A stretch of DNA of 64,000 nt from Sporosarcina sp. PTS2304 (GCF_003351785.1 NZ_CP031230.1:1670001-1734000); one strand, 5' to 3'. Shown: positions 16,596 through 26,845, counted from the first letter of the stretch. Made by a program: numbers and translations. Notes: generated by a model from the letters alone, not told the origin.

Positions 16596-19004
16596 TTGGA
16601 ATTCGTGTTATTGATTTTTTTACCCGTGATCTTCGCTCTCCTTGTTCCCTTTGTTGCTAAATATCTGAAGGGAATACATACGGGTTGGATTGTGTTACTA
16701 GTCCCCCTTGCGTTGTTCATCTACTACCTTAGCTTCATACCGCTAATGATGGATGGTGGTCATGCTATTTCTGAACTAAAGTGGATTCCTTCATTGGGAA
16801 TTACATTTATTTCTTACATAGATGGTCTGAGCTTATTATTTACACTATTGATTACTGGTATTGGTTCGTTAGTTGTGTTGTATTCTGTTTTCTACATGGA
16901 CAAGAAAAAAGAAGATTTAGGCAGTTTTTACGTCTATCTACTTATCTTTATGACAGCTATGCTAGGTGTTGTTCAATCAGACAATACGATTACACTGTAT
17001 TTATTTTGGGAACTGACGTCCATTTCATCATTCCTGTTGATTGGCTATTGGTACACGCGTGACAAATCACGTTTTGGTGCATTGAAGTCAATGATGATTA
17101 CTGTATTTGGCGGGTTAATGATGCTCGGGGCCTTTGCGTTGCTTAGTATTATGGGGAATACATTCTCTATTCGCGAGCTAATCGCTCAGGCACCTCAATT
17201 AGTGAATGAGCCGTACTTTACGTTAGCGTTAGCTTTACTACTACTTGGTGCATTTACAAAATCTGCACAATTTCCTTTTTACGTTTGGTTGCCAGACGCT
17301 ATGGAAGCGCCTACTCCGGTTAGTGCGTACTTGCACTCGGCTACAATGGTAAAGGCGGGTATTTACTTGGTTGCACGTTTTACCCCGATTTTCGGTACAT
17401 CGTCTATATGGATTTGGCTCGTAACCGGCATTGGTTTACTGACGTTGTTCTGGGGTTCTTTTTTCGCCATCAAACAAACAGATTTAAAAGCCATTTTGGC
17501 ATTCTCCACCGTCAGCCAGCTCGGATTAATTATGTCGTTGCTTGGTGCAGGTGCAATTTCCTATCATACGACGGACGCCGTGTTTGCATTAGCAACTTAT
17601 GCAGCCATCTTTCATTTGATTAACCATGCAACCTTTAAAGGTGGATTATTTATGATTGCCGGTATTATCGATCATGAAACCGGTACCCGAGATATTCGGA
17701 AACTCGGCGGATTGATGAGTATTATGCCGTTAAGTTTCACTGTAGCTTTGATCGGCTCATTGTCAATGGCCGGCTTACCGCCATTTAATGGATTTCTAAG
17801 TAAAGAGATGTTCTTAGATTCTATGGTGGCGCTTCAGCATTTCGAATTATTCAACTTTGATACATGGGGGATTTTATTCCCAATCGTCGCATGGATTGCA
17901 AGCGTATTCACATTTACGTACAGTTTATATTTCTTACTAAAGACGTTTGCAGGTCAGAAGAAATTAGAACAGTTACCAAAACAGCCGCATGAAGCACCGA
18001 TCGGGATGTTGCTTGCTCCTATGATATTAGCTAGCTTGGTACTTATCATTTTCTTCATTCCAAATCTTGTCGGCAAGTGGATCATCAAACCTGCTGTGAT
18101 GGCTGTGCAACCTACATTGTATGCAAACCCGCAGACCGTGAATGTTCATGTTCAGGCTTGGCATGGTTTCGGTTCGACAGCTCTCTGGTTGACGATTGGA
18201 ATTATTGCAGTTGGTTCTTTATTTTACGTCACTATTCCAAAATGGCAGCCGTTGTATAATATTCAACCTGCCAAATTGTCATTGAATGAAGGCTATGATG
18301 CTTTGATGCGCGGAAGTGATCGAGGAATGAACCGATTATCTCGATTGTATATGGATGGCGTGATTCGCACGTATTTACTGTATATTTTTGCGTTTCTTTC
18401 CGTAGCAATCATTGCTGTGTTATTTATCAAGGATGCATTCGTTATTGATATGACTAGTTTTGCCGCTATTTCACTTTATAGTATATTGAATGCGATTATT
18501 TTGGTATTGGCTGTTGGATTCGTAGTATTTTCCAACAATCGGTTAGCTGCGATTATTTCGTTAGGTGGTGTCGGTTATTCTGTCGCCCTCTTCTTCGTTA
18601 TTTTCAAAGCGCCGGACTTAGCTTTAACCCAGCTCGTAATCGAAACAGTTTCTGTCGCTCTCTTCTTACTGGCGTTCAAACATCTACCAGCTTTGAACTC
18701 TCATGGAGAAACCGCAAAAGTGAAAGTAGTAAACTTTATAATTGCCTTGAGTGTCGGTGTGATGGTGACGCTGGTCGCGTTATCCAGTCACTCACAAAAG
18801 CTGATTCCTTCGATATCGCAGTATTATAAAGATACAGTCGCAACGGAAGCGGGTGGCGGAAATATCGTTAACGTCATTCTCGTGGATTACCGTGGATTTG
18901 ATACGTTATTCGAGATTGCGGTACTTGCAATTGCAGGAATTGCTGTACTTGGAATGATACGTTTACGTGTTTCGAGAAAGGAGACTACTGATGAAAACAA
19001 ATGA
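16596..19004 (+). CDS. mrpA: Na+/H+ antiporter subunit A
   Basis: The 802-residue large subunit of the Mrp complex. Residues 1-500 are NuoL-like, with ELTSISSFLLIGYWYT, WLPDAMEAPTPVSAYLHSATMVKAGIYL and LPPFNGFLSKEMF blocks. The C-terminal part (about 600-800) carries the extra MrpB-like helices typical of MrpA. It couples proton entry to Na+ or K+ export in the membrane and works only with the other six subunits. The TTG at 16596 follows GGAAGGAGGA; the upstream in-frame ATG lacks an SD. Confidence 0.95.
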   Translation: MEFVLLIFLPVIFALLVPFVAKYLKGIHTGWIVLLVPLALFIYYLSFIPLMMDGGHAISELKWIPSLGITFISYIDGLSLLFTLLITGIGSLVVLYSVFYMDKKKEDLGSFYVYLLIFMTAMLGVVQSDNTITLYLFWELTSISSFLLIGYWYTRDKSRFGALKSMMITVFGGLMMLGAFALLSIMGNTFSIRELIAQAPQLVNEPYFTLALALLLLGAFTKSAQFPFYVWLPDAMEAPTPVSAYLHSATMVKAGIYLVARFTPIFGTSSIWIWLVTGIGLLTLFWGSFFAIKQTDLKAILAFSTVSQLGLIMSLLGAGAISYHTTDAVFALATYAAIFHLINHATFKGGLFMIAGIIDHETGTRDIRKLGGLMSIMPLSFTVALIGSLSMAGLPPFNGFLSKEMFLDSMVALQHFELFNFDTWGILFPIVAWIASVFTFTYSLYFLLKTFAGQKKLEQLPKQPHEAPIGMLLAPMILASLVLIIFFIPNLVGKWIIKPAVMAVQPTLYANPQTVNVHVQAWHGFGSTALWLTIGIIAVGSLFYVTIPKWQPLYNIQPAKLSLNEGYDALMRGSDRGMNRLSRLYMDGVIRTYLLYIFAFLSVAIIAVLFIKDAFVIDMTSFAAISLYSILNAIILVLAVGFVVFSNNRLAAIISLGGVGYSVALFFVIFKAPDLALTQLVIETVSVALFLLAFKHLPALNSHGETAKVKVVNFIIALSVGVMVTLVALSSHSQKLIPSISQYYKDTVATEAGGGNIVNVILVDYRGFDTLFEIAVLAIAGIAVLGMIRLRVSRKETTDENK

Positions 19005-19413
19005 TGTGATTTTACAAACTACAGCCAAAGTCGTGTTTTTCATCATCTTCTTATTCTCGATTCACATTTTCTTTACGGGGCATTACGCACCTGGTGGAGG
19101 TTTCGTAGGCGGACTGTTGACAACAGGCGCGATTGTTTTATTGTTGCTTGCTTTTGACTTGCGAACAATTCAGCAAATTTTGCCATTTAACTTTACGATC
19201 GTAACAGCTATTGGTTTATTGCTGGCACTAGGCACGGCAGCAGGATCTATCGCGTTTAATGTCCCCTTTTTCACACATGCGTTTGACGATTTCACGTTGC
19301 CACTATTCGGCACGACATCACTTCATACAGCAATGTTATTTGATAGCGGTGTCTATTTAGTAGTCGTCGGCTCGGCCATTACGATTATTCAATCGATTGG
19401 AGGAGATGACTGA
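18991..19413 (+). CDS. mrpB: Na+/H+ antiporter subunit B
   Basis: A 140-residue protein with four membrane helices and the MrpB signature FFTGHYAPGGGFVGGL near residues 26-41. It starts at 18991 behind AAAGGAG, overlapping the mrpA 3' end by 14 bp, and its stop overlaps the mrpC start (TGATG). This tight coupling is usual for mrp operons. Confidence 0.95.
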   Translation: MKTNDVILQTTAKVVFFIIFLFSIHIFFTGHYAPGGGFVGGLLTTGAIVLLLLAFDLRTIQQILPFNFTIVTAIGLLLALGTAAGSIAFNVPFFTHAFDDFTLPLFGTTSLHTAMLFDSGVYLVVVGSAITIIQSIGGDD

Positions 19414-19754
19414 TGGAGTTACTACTTGCGATTGTAATCGGTGTGTTATTTACCGCTGCTGTATACTTGATCCTCTCCCGCAGCTTGTTGAAAATCATTT
19501 TGGGGACAGGCTTACTCAGTCACGGTGCACACTTACTTATTTTAACGATGGGCGGACTCGGTGGTACAGCTCCTCCTGTGCTCGCTGACGGCGTGACAGA
19601 CTTTGCCGATCCGCTGCCCCAAGCTTTAATCTTAACTGCGATCGTCATCAGTTTCGGTGTCACAGCGGTGATGCTGGTCATGGCGTATCGTATGTATGCG
19701 GTTCATAAAACAGATAATATGAATGAATTGAGAGGGAATGATGAACATGATTAA
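19413..19754 (+). CDS. mrpC: Na+/H+ antiporter subunit C
   Basis: A 113-residue NuoK-like subunit with three membrane helices, the HGAHLLILTMGG block (about 32-43) and DPLPQALILTAIVISF (about 68-83), where the PQALILTAIVI pattern is diagnostic. Translation is coupled to mrpB through TGATG; the 3' end overlaps mrpD. Confidence 0.95.
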   Translation: MELLLAIVIGVLFTAAVYLILSRSLLKIILGTGLLSHGAHLLILTMGGLGGTAPPVLADGVTDFADPLPQALILTAIVISFGVTAVMLVMAYRMYAVHKTDNMNELRGNDEHD

Positions 19755-21231
19755 TCTTCTTTTATTTCCGATCATTATTCCTTTTTTCTTCGCGATGATT
19801 TTATTGTTTTTCAAAGAGCAGGTGGTTATCCAAAGAGTGGTCACATTGATCGGATTGGCTCTCAGTCTAGTTGCTTCTTGTTGGCTTGTCGCGACAGTGA
19901 AAGCAGAAGGAATCCAAACCGTAACGCTTGGAAGCTGGCCGGCACCGTTTGGGATCACGATGGTGTCGGATATGTTCTCCGCGTTACTCGTGACAACGAC
20001 TATTTTACTGACGTTTTTCGTAGTGTTGTACAGCTTTAAAACGATTGGTGTGGAAAGAGAAAGATTCTTCTACTACCCCGCTATTCTATTTATGATTACG
20101 GGAATCAATGGAGCATTTACAACGGGCGATATTTTTAATATGTTTGTATTTTTCGAAGTGTTGCTGATCGCTTCTTACTTATTAATTGTACTAGGCGGCG
20201 AGAAAAGACAGCTTCGAGAATCCATCAAATATATTTTAGTAAATGTGATTTCATCTGCCCTTTTCGTCATCACAGTTGCTTATTTATATTCTGTCATCGG
20301 AACATTGAATATGGCCGATATTTCAGTTAAGATAGCTGAAATTAACCAGCCTGGAATTATTTCGGTCATTGCGATTTTATTTTTGATCGTCTTCGGAATA
20401 AAGGGTGCGATCTTCCCACTCTACTTTTGGTTACCAGGTTCGTATGCGGCTCCTCCGATACCTGTATTAGCATTATTTGGTGCGCTGTTGACGAAAGTCG
20501 GGGTTTATGCGATCACCCGGACGTATACATTATTCTTCGTTCATGATCTTGCATTTACGCATCAATTTCTGCTTGTCTTGTCGCTGCTAACAATTATCGC
20601 AGGTTGCATCGGAGCTCTTGCTTACTTCGATTTAAAACAAATTATTATTTACAATATTGTGATTGCAGTAGGCGTAATATTGTTCGGTGTCGCACAAATG
20701 AACACAGCCGGTATGGAAGGTGCAATCTATTATTTGATTCACGATATGTTGATTAAAGCCGCTCTGTTTGTGTTGATCGGGATCATTATCTATATAACGG
20801 GAACTTCAAATTTACGCGAAATGGGCGGACTGATTAAAACACACGCATCACTTGGATGGTTTTACTTAATCGCTGCGTTTGGTCTGGCCGGTATTCCTCC
20901 ACTTAGTGGATTCCTTGGAAAATTACTAATTGTTAAAGGCGGCTTTGAAGCTGATCACGCAATAGGCAGTATAGTCATTTTAGCTTCCAGTTTAATCGTT
21001 TTACTATCGGTAATTCGAATTTTCATTTACGCTTTCTGGGGCGAACTGAAACAACCACTACCCGTCACGAGCAAAGGGTCATACCGTGCGATGATGATCC
21101 CTGCTGTTGCGCTCGTCATCATTACGATAGCGTACGGAGTAGGTGCAGAATGGCTAATGCCGTATATGTCAGATGCCGCAAACGTACTTACCGATCCGTC
21201 TATCTATATTGATGCGGTGTTAAAGGAGTAG
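19741..21231 (+). CDS. mrpD: Na+/H+ antiporter subunit D
   Basis: A 496-residue NuoM/N-like subunit with about 14 membrane helices. Key blocks are MFVFFEVLLIASYLLI (conserved helix glutamate), FGIKGAIFPLYFWLPGSYAAPP (conserved lysine) and GIPPLSGFLGKLLI. Three ATGs (19738, 19741, 19747) lie close together behind GAGAGGG, so the exact start is uncertain by one to three codons. Confidence 0.95.
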   Translation: MNMINLLLFPIIIPFFFAMILLFFKEQVVIQRVVTLIGLALSLVASCWLVATVKAEGIQTVTLGSWPAPFGITMVSDMFSALLVTTTILLTFFVVLYSFKTIGVERERFFYYPAILFMITGINGAFTTGDIFNMFVFFEVLLIASYLLIVLGGEKRQLRESIKYILVNVISSALFVITVAYLYSVIGTLNMADISVKIAEINQPGIISVIAILFLIVFGIKGAIFPLYFWLPGSYAAPPIPVLALFGALLTKVGVYAITRTYTLFFVHDLAFTHQFLLVLSLLTIIAGCIGALAYFDLKQIIIYNIVIAVGVILFGVAQMNTAGMEGAIYYLIHDMLIKAALFVLIGIIIYITGTSNLREMGGLIKTHASLGWFYLIAAFGLAGIPPLSGFLGKLLIVKGGFEADHAIGSIVILASSLIVLLSVIRIFIYAFWGELKQPLPVTSKGSYRAMMIPAVALVIITIAYGVGAEWLMPYMSDAANVLTDPSIYIDAVLKE

Positions 21232-21236
21232 ATGTC

Positions 21237-21719
21237 ATGGCTTTTCAAATATTATTAAATTTCTTTATTGCAGTTGTTTGGATGTTCATGACAAGTTCAT
21301 TAACACCTTCCACCTTTATCATTGGGTATATTATCGGTTTGTTGATGATTATCATGACACGTCGGTATTTTCGAGGACGTTTGTATGTATGGAGAATTTG
21401 GTCGGCTATCAAATTAACGTTAATTTTCTTAAAAGAGTTAATTATGTCTAATATCTCGGTACTGCTTTTGGTTATTAAACCTAACCTGTCAACAATACAA
21501 CCGATGATCTTTGCTTTACCGACTGAACTAGAGCGCGATTGGGAAATAACACTGTTATCCAGCTTAATCACATTGACGCCTGGGACAATCGTTATTCATG
21601 TCTCAGATGATCAACGAACATTGTACGTCCATGCGATCGATGTGGACGATGTGGACGAAGCGATAGAGTCCATTAAAAATACATTTGAGAAAGCGATTAT
21701 GGAGGTGAGTCGGGGATGA
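21237..21719 (+). CDS. mrpE: Na+/H+ antiporter subunit E
   Basis: A 160-residue subunit with two N-terminal membrane helices and a soluble C-terminal part that contains the MrpE block LLSSLITLTPGTIVIHVSDD (about 105-124). AAAGGAG precedes the ATG five bases after the mrpD stop; the 3' end overlaps mrpF by 4 bp. Confidence 0.93.
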   Translation: MAFQILLNFFIAVVWMFMTSSLTPSTFIIGYIIGLLMIIMTRRYFRGRLYVWRIWSAIKLTLIFLKELIMSNISVLLLVIKPNLSTIQPMIFALPTELERDWEITLLSSLITLTPGTIVIHVSDDQRTLYVHAIDVDDVDEAIESIKNTFEKAIMEVSRG

Positions 21720-21997
21720 ACACTTTTTATTCAGTTTGTTTAGTGCTAGTCATTCTTTCTATGCTCGGATTACTGTATCGCGTCTGGAAAGGACCTTCTA
21801 CGCCTGACCGACTCATTGCACTAGATGCGATTGGCGTCATGTTAATTTCAGCTATTGCTTTGATCTCCATATTGTTTGATACACCGTTTTATATCGACGC
21901 TATTTTATTGATTGCCATTATGTCATTCATTGGCACGGTGTCCTTCTCTAAATTTATTGAGAGAGGAGAGATCATCGAACGTGGATCTGATCGCTGA
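21716..21997 (+). CDS. mrpF: Na+/H+ antiporter subunit F
   Basis: A 93-residue subunit with three membrane helices and the family block WKGPSTPDRLIALDAIGV (about 24-41). The ATG overlaps the mrpE stop (ATGA); the last 17 bp overlap mrpG. Confidence 0.93.
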   Translation: MNTFYSVCLVLVILSMLGLLYRVWKGPSTPDRLIALDAIGVMLISAIALISILFDTPFYIDAILLIAIMSFIGTVSFSKFIERGEIIERGSDR

Positions 21998-22361
21998 TAT
22001 TATTATTGTGTCACTCGTTGTTGTGGGGATCATTTTCACGATTGTCACAGTCATTGGTATTTTACGGTTGCCTGATGCGTATACACGCGCCCATGCAGCT
22101 TCTAAAAGCGCAACGCTCGGCGTGATGAGTTTATTGCTTGGTGTATTTTTTCACTTCTGGTGGAAAGAAGGTCACTTCAGTATACAACTGATCCTCGGAA
22201 TTGCATTTTTGTTCATCACTTCCCCTATTGGTGGTCACTTAATGACACGCGCAGCTTATATGTCTGGTGTAAAGCCGACAAAATTGACTGTAGCAGACGC
22301 ATTGAAAGTAGCTATACAAGAGAAACGTGAAGAACTTGAAAAAGACACGCAGAAGGATTAA
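21981..22361 (+). CDS. mrpG: Na+/H+ antiporter subunit G
   Basis: A 126-residue subunit with three membrane helices and the MrpG pattern GILRLPDAYTRAHAASKSAT (about 23-42). The reading frame opens earlier inside mrpF, but the GTG at 21981 behind GAGAGGAGAG gives the family N-terminus. It ends the operon; the stop is in the loop of the terminator. Confidence 0.93.
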   Translation: MDLIADIIIVSLVVVGIIFTIVTVIGILRLPDAYTRAHAASKSATLGVMSLLLGVFFHFWWKEGHFSIQLILGIAFLFITSPIGGHLMTRAAYMSGVKPTKLTVADALKVAIQEKREELEKDTQKD

Positions 22362-22380
22362 TTTCCTCTGCGTGTTTTTG
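22345..22380 (+). terminator. mrp operon terminator
   Basis: ACACGCAGAGG-like arms (ACACGCAGAAGG and CCTCTGCGTGT) with the mrpG stop in the loop, followed by a T run. Confidence 0.85.
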
Positions 22381-22382
22381 AT

Positions 22383-22601
22383 TTAATAGTATGGATAATA
22401 TGGATAATACGGCGGGTAGTATGGCATGGTGTAATAAGGCGGGTAGTATCCGCCATAGCCACCTCCGTAGCCGTAGTTCGGAAATATTGCATTACCTAAA
22501 AACCCTCCGACCAAACCACCAAGAAATGGTCCACCAAAACCGAACCCACCGCCAAATCCACCTCCGCCGTGGTACCCACCTCTATAATTATTTCTCGACA
22601 T
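22383..22601 (-). CDS. Gly/Tyr/Pro-rich coat-like small protein
   Basis: A 72-residue low-complexity protein: a short N-terminus (MSRNNYRGGYHGGG), a glycine-rich middle with a possible small hydrophobic patch (GGPFLGGLVGGFLGNAIF) and a C-terminal tail of YYPPYY/YYPYY repeats. Composition resembles spore coat or exosporium proteins of Bacilli that become tyrosine cross-linked; this is inference. A GGGGGA SD lies 8 bp before the ATG. No close operon partner. Confidence 0.7.
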   Translation of the reverse strand: MSRNNYRGGYHGGGGFGGGFGFGGPFLGGLVGGFLGNAIFPNYGYGGGYGGYYPPYYTMPYYPPYYPYYPYY

Positions 22602-22672
22602 CTCAGCATCCCCCTTTCCCTTTATCGTATGCCTACGATAAAAAGCGCTTTGGGGAAAACGCCTAGATTATA

Positions 22673-24181
22673 TTATTCCTGATCAGTTGCAGCTAAACGC
22701 TCGACGAATGTAGCCAGCGTACGAACCATTACACCTGTCGCACCTTTAGGACCAAGCACATGAGGACTAGAAGCGTCTGATGTGCCGGCAATATCTAAGT
22801 GAATCCACGGAGTATTTTCAGCAAATTCACCTACAAAGCCACCGCCGAAGATCATATGTCCATCACGTCCTGGCGAATTATTTAAATCGGCTACCGGACT
22901 TTTGCGAATTCGTTTCTTATCATTTTCCGTCAAAGGCAGTTGCCAAATAAATTCTCCTGTTTCTTCTGCTGCTTTTTCAAATTGTTTGTAAAAGTCTTGA
23001 TCATTCGTTAATGTCCCTGTTTTATCATTGCCAAGCGCCACAATGACTCCGCCTGTAAGCGTCGCAACGTCTATCAGATACTCTGCACCCGCTTGCTTCG
23101 CGTATGTTACCGCATCTGCTAACACTAGACGTCCTTCCGCATCCGTATTTAATACTTCAATTGTTTTTCCACTCAATGAAGTAATGACGTCATCTGGTTT
23201 AAACGCTGTTCCCGAAATCATATTATCTGTTGATGCAATGACGGCTATTACATTTTTCTTCGGCCGGGACTCTCCTATAATGCACATAGCACCCAATACA
23301 GCCGCTGCACCGCCCATATCACCTTTCATACCTATCATGCCTTCGCGCGGCTTCAGCGAGTAGCCACCCGTGTCATACGTGACGCCTTTGCCTACTAATC
23401 CAATGACATCTTCCCATTGATCAGTCGCTTGATATTTTAAGACAATCAATTGGGGCTCTTCAACAGATCCTTGATTGACTGCAAGGATCGCACCCATTCC
23501 GAGTTCTTCCATTTCCGCTTTTCCTAATACGTCGATTTCAAAGTCATAACTTTTTGCGAGTTCACGTGCGTAATCTGCCATTTTAGTCGGCGTTAATAAA
23601 TTTGGCGGAACATTTACTAACGTCCGCGCTTCGTTCACAGCGTGTGCATGGATCATACCGATGTTCCCTGCAGCTATTACTTCTTGTTCGTTTGCATGTG
23701 TAATAAATCTGACTAGTTCAAGCGGAACATCCACTTCATTGGAAGATGTTCGGAAACCTTCATATTCATAGGAGCCCATACTAATTCCTTCTGATGCTAT
23801 GTGAGCGATGTCTGCACAGGTCAATTCTTCATTGCAAAAAGGGGCTGTCCATACCGCTACTGAACGTATACGATCAGCATGCAACTGTTTACCTACTGTC
23901 GCGAACAACTCGCGTAGTTGCACATCCGATAGCTGGTCTTGCTTTCCTATCCCTACAAAGTACACGCGCTTAAATGAACGTTTAGTAAGTGCAGGCATTT
24001 TCGTTAATTGATTAAACTCTTGCTTAATATCACCTGATTTAATCCATTCAGGTAAAGAGGGATGGAACGCTTCAACGACTGTCTCCCACTCTTTCACGTT
24101 TTCAGGATGATCAGGTATTCCGATCACCAATAGTTCAACCTCTTGTTGCTGTAATGTGGATGATGCTTCAACTGTGATCAT
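22673..24181 (-). CDS. pepA: Leucyl aminopeptidase (M17)
   Basis: A 502-residue cytosolic metallo-aminopeptidase. The C-terminal catalytic domain holds GKGVTYDTGGYSLKP (metal/catalytic lysine region) and the M17 signature NTDAEGRLVLADAV. It removes N-terminal residues from peptides during peptide turnover. AAAGGAGG precedes the ATG. It corresponds in position to B. subtilis yuiE, next to yuiD. Confidence 0.94.
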   Translation of the reverse strand: MITVEASSTLQQQEVELLVIGIPDHPENVKEWETVVEAFHPSLPEWIKSGDIKQEFNQLTKMPALTKRSFKRVYFVGIGKQDQLSDVQLRELFATVGKQLHADRIRSVAVWTAPFCNEELTCADIAHIASEGISMGSYEYEGFRTSSNEVDVPLELVRFITHANEQEVIAAGNIGMIHAHAVNEARTLVNVPPNLLTPTKMADYARELAKSYDFEIDVLGKAEMEELGMGAILAVNQGSVEEPQLIVLKYQATDQWEDVIGLVGKGVTYDTGGYSLKPREGMIGMKGDMGGAAAVLGAMCIIGESRPKKNVIAVIASTDNMISGTAFKPDDVITSLSGKTIEVLNTDAEGRLVLADAVTYAKQAGAEYLIDVATLTGGVIVALGNDKTGTLTNDQDFYKQFEKAAEETGEFIWQLPLTENDKKRIRKSPVADLNNSPGRDGHMIFGGGFVGEFAENTPWIHLDIAGTSDASSPHVLGPKGATGVMVRTLATFVERLAATDQE

Positions 24182-24221
24182 GTAAAAATGGCCTCCTTTT
24201 TCTTTACCGCTGTCCTCTAAC

Positions 24222-24251
24222 AGTATAGACTAGGCAGTTGCGCTGTTTCAA
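24222..24251 (-). promoter_or_regulatory. pepA promoter
   Basis: TTGAAA (24246-24251), an 18-bp spacer and TATACT (24222-24227) on the minus strand, about 40 bp before the pepA start. Confidence 0.6.
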
Positions 24252-24336
24252 TGACAAGGATTGTCGTTAAGGTCACGATGACAGTTGGTTTATGGTATAC
24301 TAACCCTATTATCTTGCGGAAAGGGAGTGGAATTAT

Positions 24337-24813
24337 TTGGCTATTTTTGAGAACGTACCGCTCCTTGCAGCGTTATTCGCCATTTTATTTGCTCAGTTTG
24401 TTAAAATTCCTATTCATTTTTTATTGACGCGTAAACTCGATTTTGGACTTATGACTTCTACAGGCGGTATGCCCAGTTCACATTCGGCAGCTGTCACGGC
24501 ATTGACGACGGCTATTGCTTTTGAAGCAGGCTTGGATTCGCCTTTATTCGCGGTGTCTGCAATTTTTGCGGTGATTGTTATGTTCGATGCAACAGGAATT
24601 CGTTACCAGGCGGGGCAGCAAGCAGTCATTATCAATCAAATGCGTTCTGATTTTCAGATGTTTGTGGATGATATTAAGGGGTGGCCGAAAAAGGATAATG
24701 AAACGAAGATCCAAGAGCTTAAGACATTGCTTGGCCATAAGCCGAACGAAGTGTTTTTCGGGGCTTTGACTGGTATTGCAATTTCGATCATTACGTATTC
24801 TTGGATTCTTTGA
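24337..24813 (+). CDS. yuiD: YuiD-like PAP2-related membrane protein (DUF212)
   Basis: A 158-residue protein with four membrane helices and the DUF212 blocks STGGMPSSHSAAV (about 41-53), which is like a PAP2 phosphatase motif, and MFDATGIRYQAGQQA (about 82-96). A lipid-phosphate phosphatase role is possible but unproven. The start is a TTG behind AAAGGGAG. It is divergent from pepA. Confidence 0.85.
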   Translation: MAIFENVPLLAALFAILFAQFVKIPIHFLLTRKLDFGLMTSTGGMPSSHSAAVTALTTAIAFEAGLDSPLFAVSAIFAVIVMFDATGIRYQAGQQAVIINQMRSDFQMFVDDIKGWPKKDNETKIQELKTLLGHKPNEVFFGALTGIAISIITYSWIL

Positions 24814-24818
24814 GCGAA

Positions 24819-24857
24819 GCGATGAGCTAGAAAAGCGGTCTTCTTTTCTAGCTCATC
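24819..24857 (+). terminator. Stem-loop behind yuiD
   Basis: GATGAGCTAGAAAAG and CTTTTCTAGCTCATC form a perfect 15-bp stem right after yuiD. No T run follows, so it is an atypical terminator or a 3' stabiliser. The region 24858-24963 shows no gene. Confidence 0.5.
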
Positions 24858-24963
24858 CCGGGAGCCATCCGCCAGCACCGAAGTGACTAAGTGAACCGAT
24901 CACTTTCAAAATTCAAGAACGATACCTGCTATTCTTGCACTAGCCCCTACCTCAGAAAAAAAT

Positions 24964-24999
24964 AAAAACATCAACGAGGCATGCCCGCTGATGTTTTTA
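24964..24999 (-). terminator. yuiB terminator
   Basis: AAAAACATCA and TGATGTTTTT pair around a GC-rich loop; on the minus strand a T run follows the yuiB stop. Confidence 0.8.
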
Positions 25000-25014
25000 T
25001 AAATAATCCATTCA

Positions 25015-25341
25015 TTAAAACATTTGATACCCTTGTCTTCGCAAAGCCTTCATAACAAACCCTGCGATAATCGCCCCAACTAAACCACTGGATAAAATCA
25101 CAATATCTACTACATGAAGCGACATAATACTTGCACCTAATTCACTAAACGCATGTGCAGGCTTCGTGATGTAATGGAACATCGGTACATCATCAATAAT
25201 AAAAATAACGACAATCGGATACACGATGGCCATCAGCCAGGTCATGCGCAATAACATATTGATTAAGAAACCAATACCGAAAAACATTACAATAAATATT
25301 AAGATCGATAGCAACACTTGCGCTATGGATATAGTTTGCAT
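25015..25341 (-). CDS. yuiB: YuiB-like membrane protein
   Basis: A 108-residue protein with three membrane helices, resembling YuiB of Bacillus in size, topology and position next to the NDH-2 gene. Function is unknown. The ATG at 25341 lies 8 bp behind TGGAGGT; an ATG eight codons upstream has no SD. Confidence 0.7.
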   Translation of the reverse strand: MQTISIAQVLLSILIFIVMFFGIGFLINMLLRMTWLMAIVYPIVVIFIIDDVPMFHYITKPAHAFSELGASIMSLHVVDIVILSSGLVGAIIAGFVMKALRRQGYQMF

Positions 25342-25525
25342 TACCGATAACCTCCAGTTCATCACTACAACATTTTACAGCAAGGTGCAATAGCTTTCAA
25401 TAGAATGAGATAGAGAACATAGCCCAAACTATACAGTTGTCATGAAATCTTAAAATATGACACGACGGATTATAGGTAGAAGTGAACTTCCCAGTTGACT
25501 TGTCGTTGATTTCATTATCCGACCG

Positions 25526-25574
25526 CAAAAAAGACTGCATACATGCTCTATGTAAAGAACCTGTCTGCAGTCTA
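25526..25574 (-). terminator. ndh terminator
   Basis: AAGACTGCA and TGCAGTCT pair, with a T run on the minus strand after the ndh stop. Nothing else is recognised in 25342-25597. Confidence 0.75.
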
Positions 25575-25597
25575 ACTTTATGTGAAAACACATAGTT

Positions 25598-26818
25598 TTA
25601 TAGGAAATTAAATTTACCTTTTTTAATAGTTAATCCAACGCCGCCTACCATGAAGAGTGCACGGTTATCGATCATTTTCTTCATAAATGACGCTTTCGCA
25701 CCTGTTAATTTCTTATCAAATACTACACCAATTGCATCAGAGTCACCTAATGAACATACGCTACCTTTTAAATCCGGTACGAACTCCATAGTCGGCTTCC
25801 CTTTCATCAAAGCGATAAGGTTATTAGCGCAAATTTCACCTTGTTGCATCGCGATTTGTGCTGTTGGAGGATACGGTCGGTTAATTGCTTCATTAATCAT
25901 AAGTGAACAGTCACCGATGACGAATACATTGTCAAAACCAGGTGCGCGTAAATCTTTCTCCACTTTAACTCTAGCGCGCATATTTTCAATGCCTGACTCT
26001 TCAATTAAACGGTTACCGCGTACTCCGGCTGCCCATACAACCGTTCCAGCTTTGATGAATTCTACATCATCTTCGCCTTCTCCAGTTTTAATCATAACGC
26101 CTTCAGGAGTCGCTTCAACGACTGGTGTACCGATGGAGAATTCTACACCTTTTGAACCTAATTGACGTACCGCATATTCTACTAGTTCTGGATCAAAACC
26201 AGGCAAGACCATTGGCGCTGCTTCTACACAAAGAATGCGCACCTTTTTAGCCGGCACATCATATTCTTTACATAACTCAGGCACACGGTTACCTAATTCA
26301 CCAAGATATTCAATTCCAGTAAAGCCTGCTCCACCTACAATGATAGTTAAACGGCTATCATCTTTAACTTCCTCTGTAGACCAAGTAGCGAATTGATATT
26401 CCATATGGTCACGAATCTGGCGCGCAGCTTTTACGTTCGCGATAGATAATGCATACTGATCAAGACCTTTAATACCGAAAGTCTCACCTTCAAAGCCAAG
26501 AGCAATTACCAGGTAGTCGTATGTATGTGAACCAAGGTTTGTCTTAACATTTTTTGATTCTACATCAATACCTGTAACTTCTGCTTCAATGAACTTCACT
26601 TTGTTGCTGTTGATGACACTAGCAATGTCATAACGAACTTGCTCCGGCGTCAAAGTCCCAGCAGCTGCTTCATGCAACCATGTAGATTCATAGTGATAGT
26701 CATTTTTATTGATTAGGACGATATCTGCTTCATCTGTTCCTAATGACTTTTGTAAATTTACGACGGTCATCAAACCACCGTACCCTGCACCCAATACTAA
26801 GATTGTCGGTCTTTTCAC
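25598..26818 (-). CDS. ndh: Type II NADH dehydrogenase
   Basis: A 406-residue single-subunit NADH:quinone oxidoreductase. The FAD site is VLGAGYGGL (8-16) and the NADH site [25 protein letters not shown] binds FAD near residue 300, and AQIAMQQGE follows. It feeds electrons to quinone without pumping protons. The GTG at 26818 behind AAAGGTGG is preferred to an upstream ATG in a stem-loop. It corresponds to YumB. A second, shorter paralogue (yutJ-like) lies 4 kb away. Confidence 0.92.
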   Translation of the reverse strand: MKRPTILVLGAGYGGLMTVVNLQKSLGTDEADIVLINKNDYHYESTWLHEAAAGTLTPEQVRYDIASVINSNKVKFIEAEVTGIDVESKNVKTNLGSHTYDYLVIALGFEGETFGIKGLDQYALSIANVKAARQIRDHMEYQFATWSTEEVKDDSRLTIIVGGAGFTGIEYLGELGNRVPELCKEYDVPAKKVRILCVEAAPMVLPGFDPELVEYAVRQLGSKGVEFSIGTPVVEATPEGVMIKTGEGEDDVEFIKAGTVVWAAGVRGNRLIEESGIENMRARVKVEKDLRAPGFDNVFVIGDCSLMINEAINRPYPPTAQIAMQQGEICANNLIALMKGKPTMEFVPDLKGSVCSLGDSDAIGVVFDKKLTGAKASFMKKMIDNRALFMVGGVGLTIKKGKFNFL

Positions 26819-26845
26819 GTAAATCGAAACCACCTTTAAGTTTAT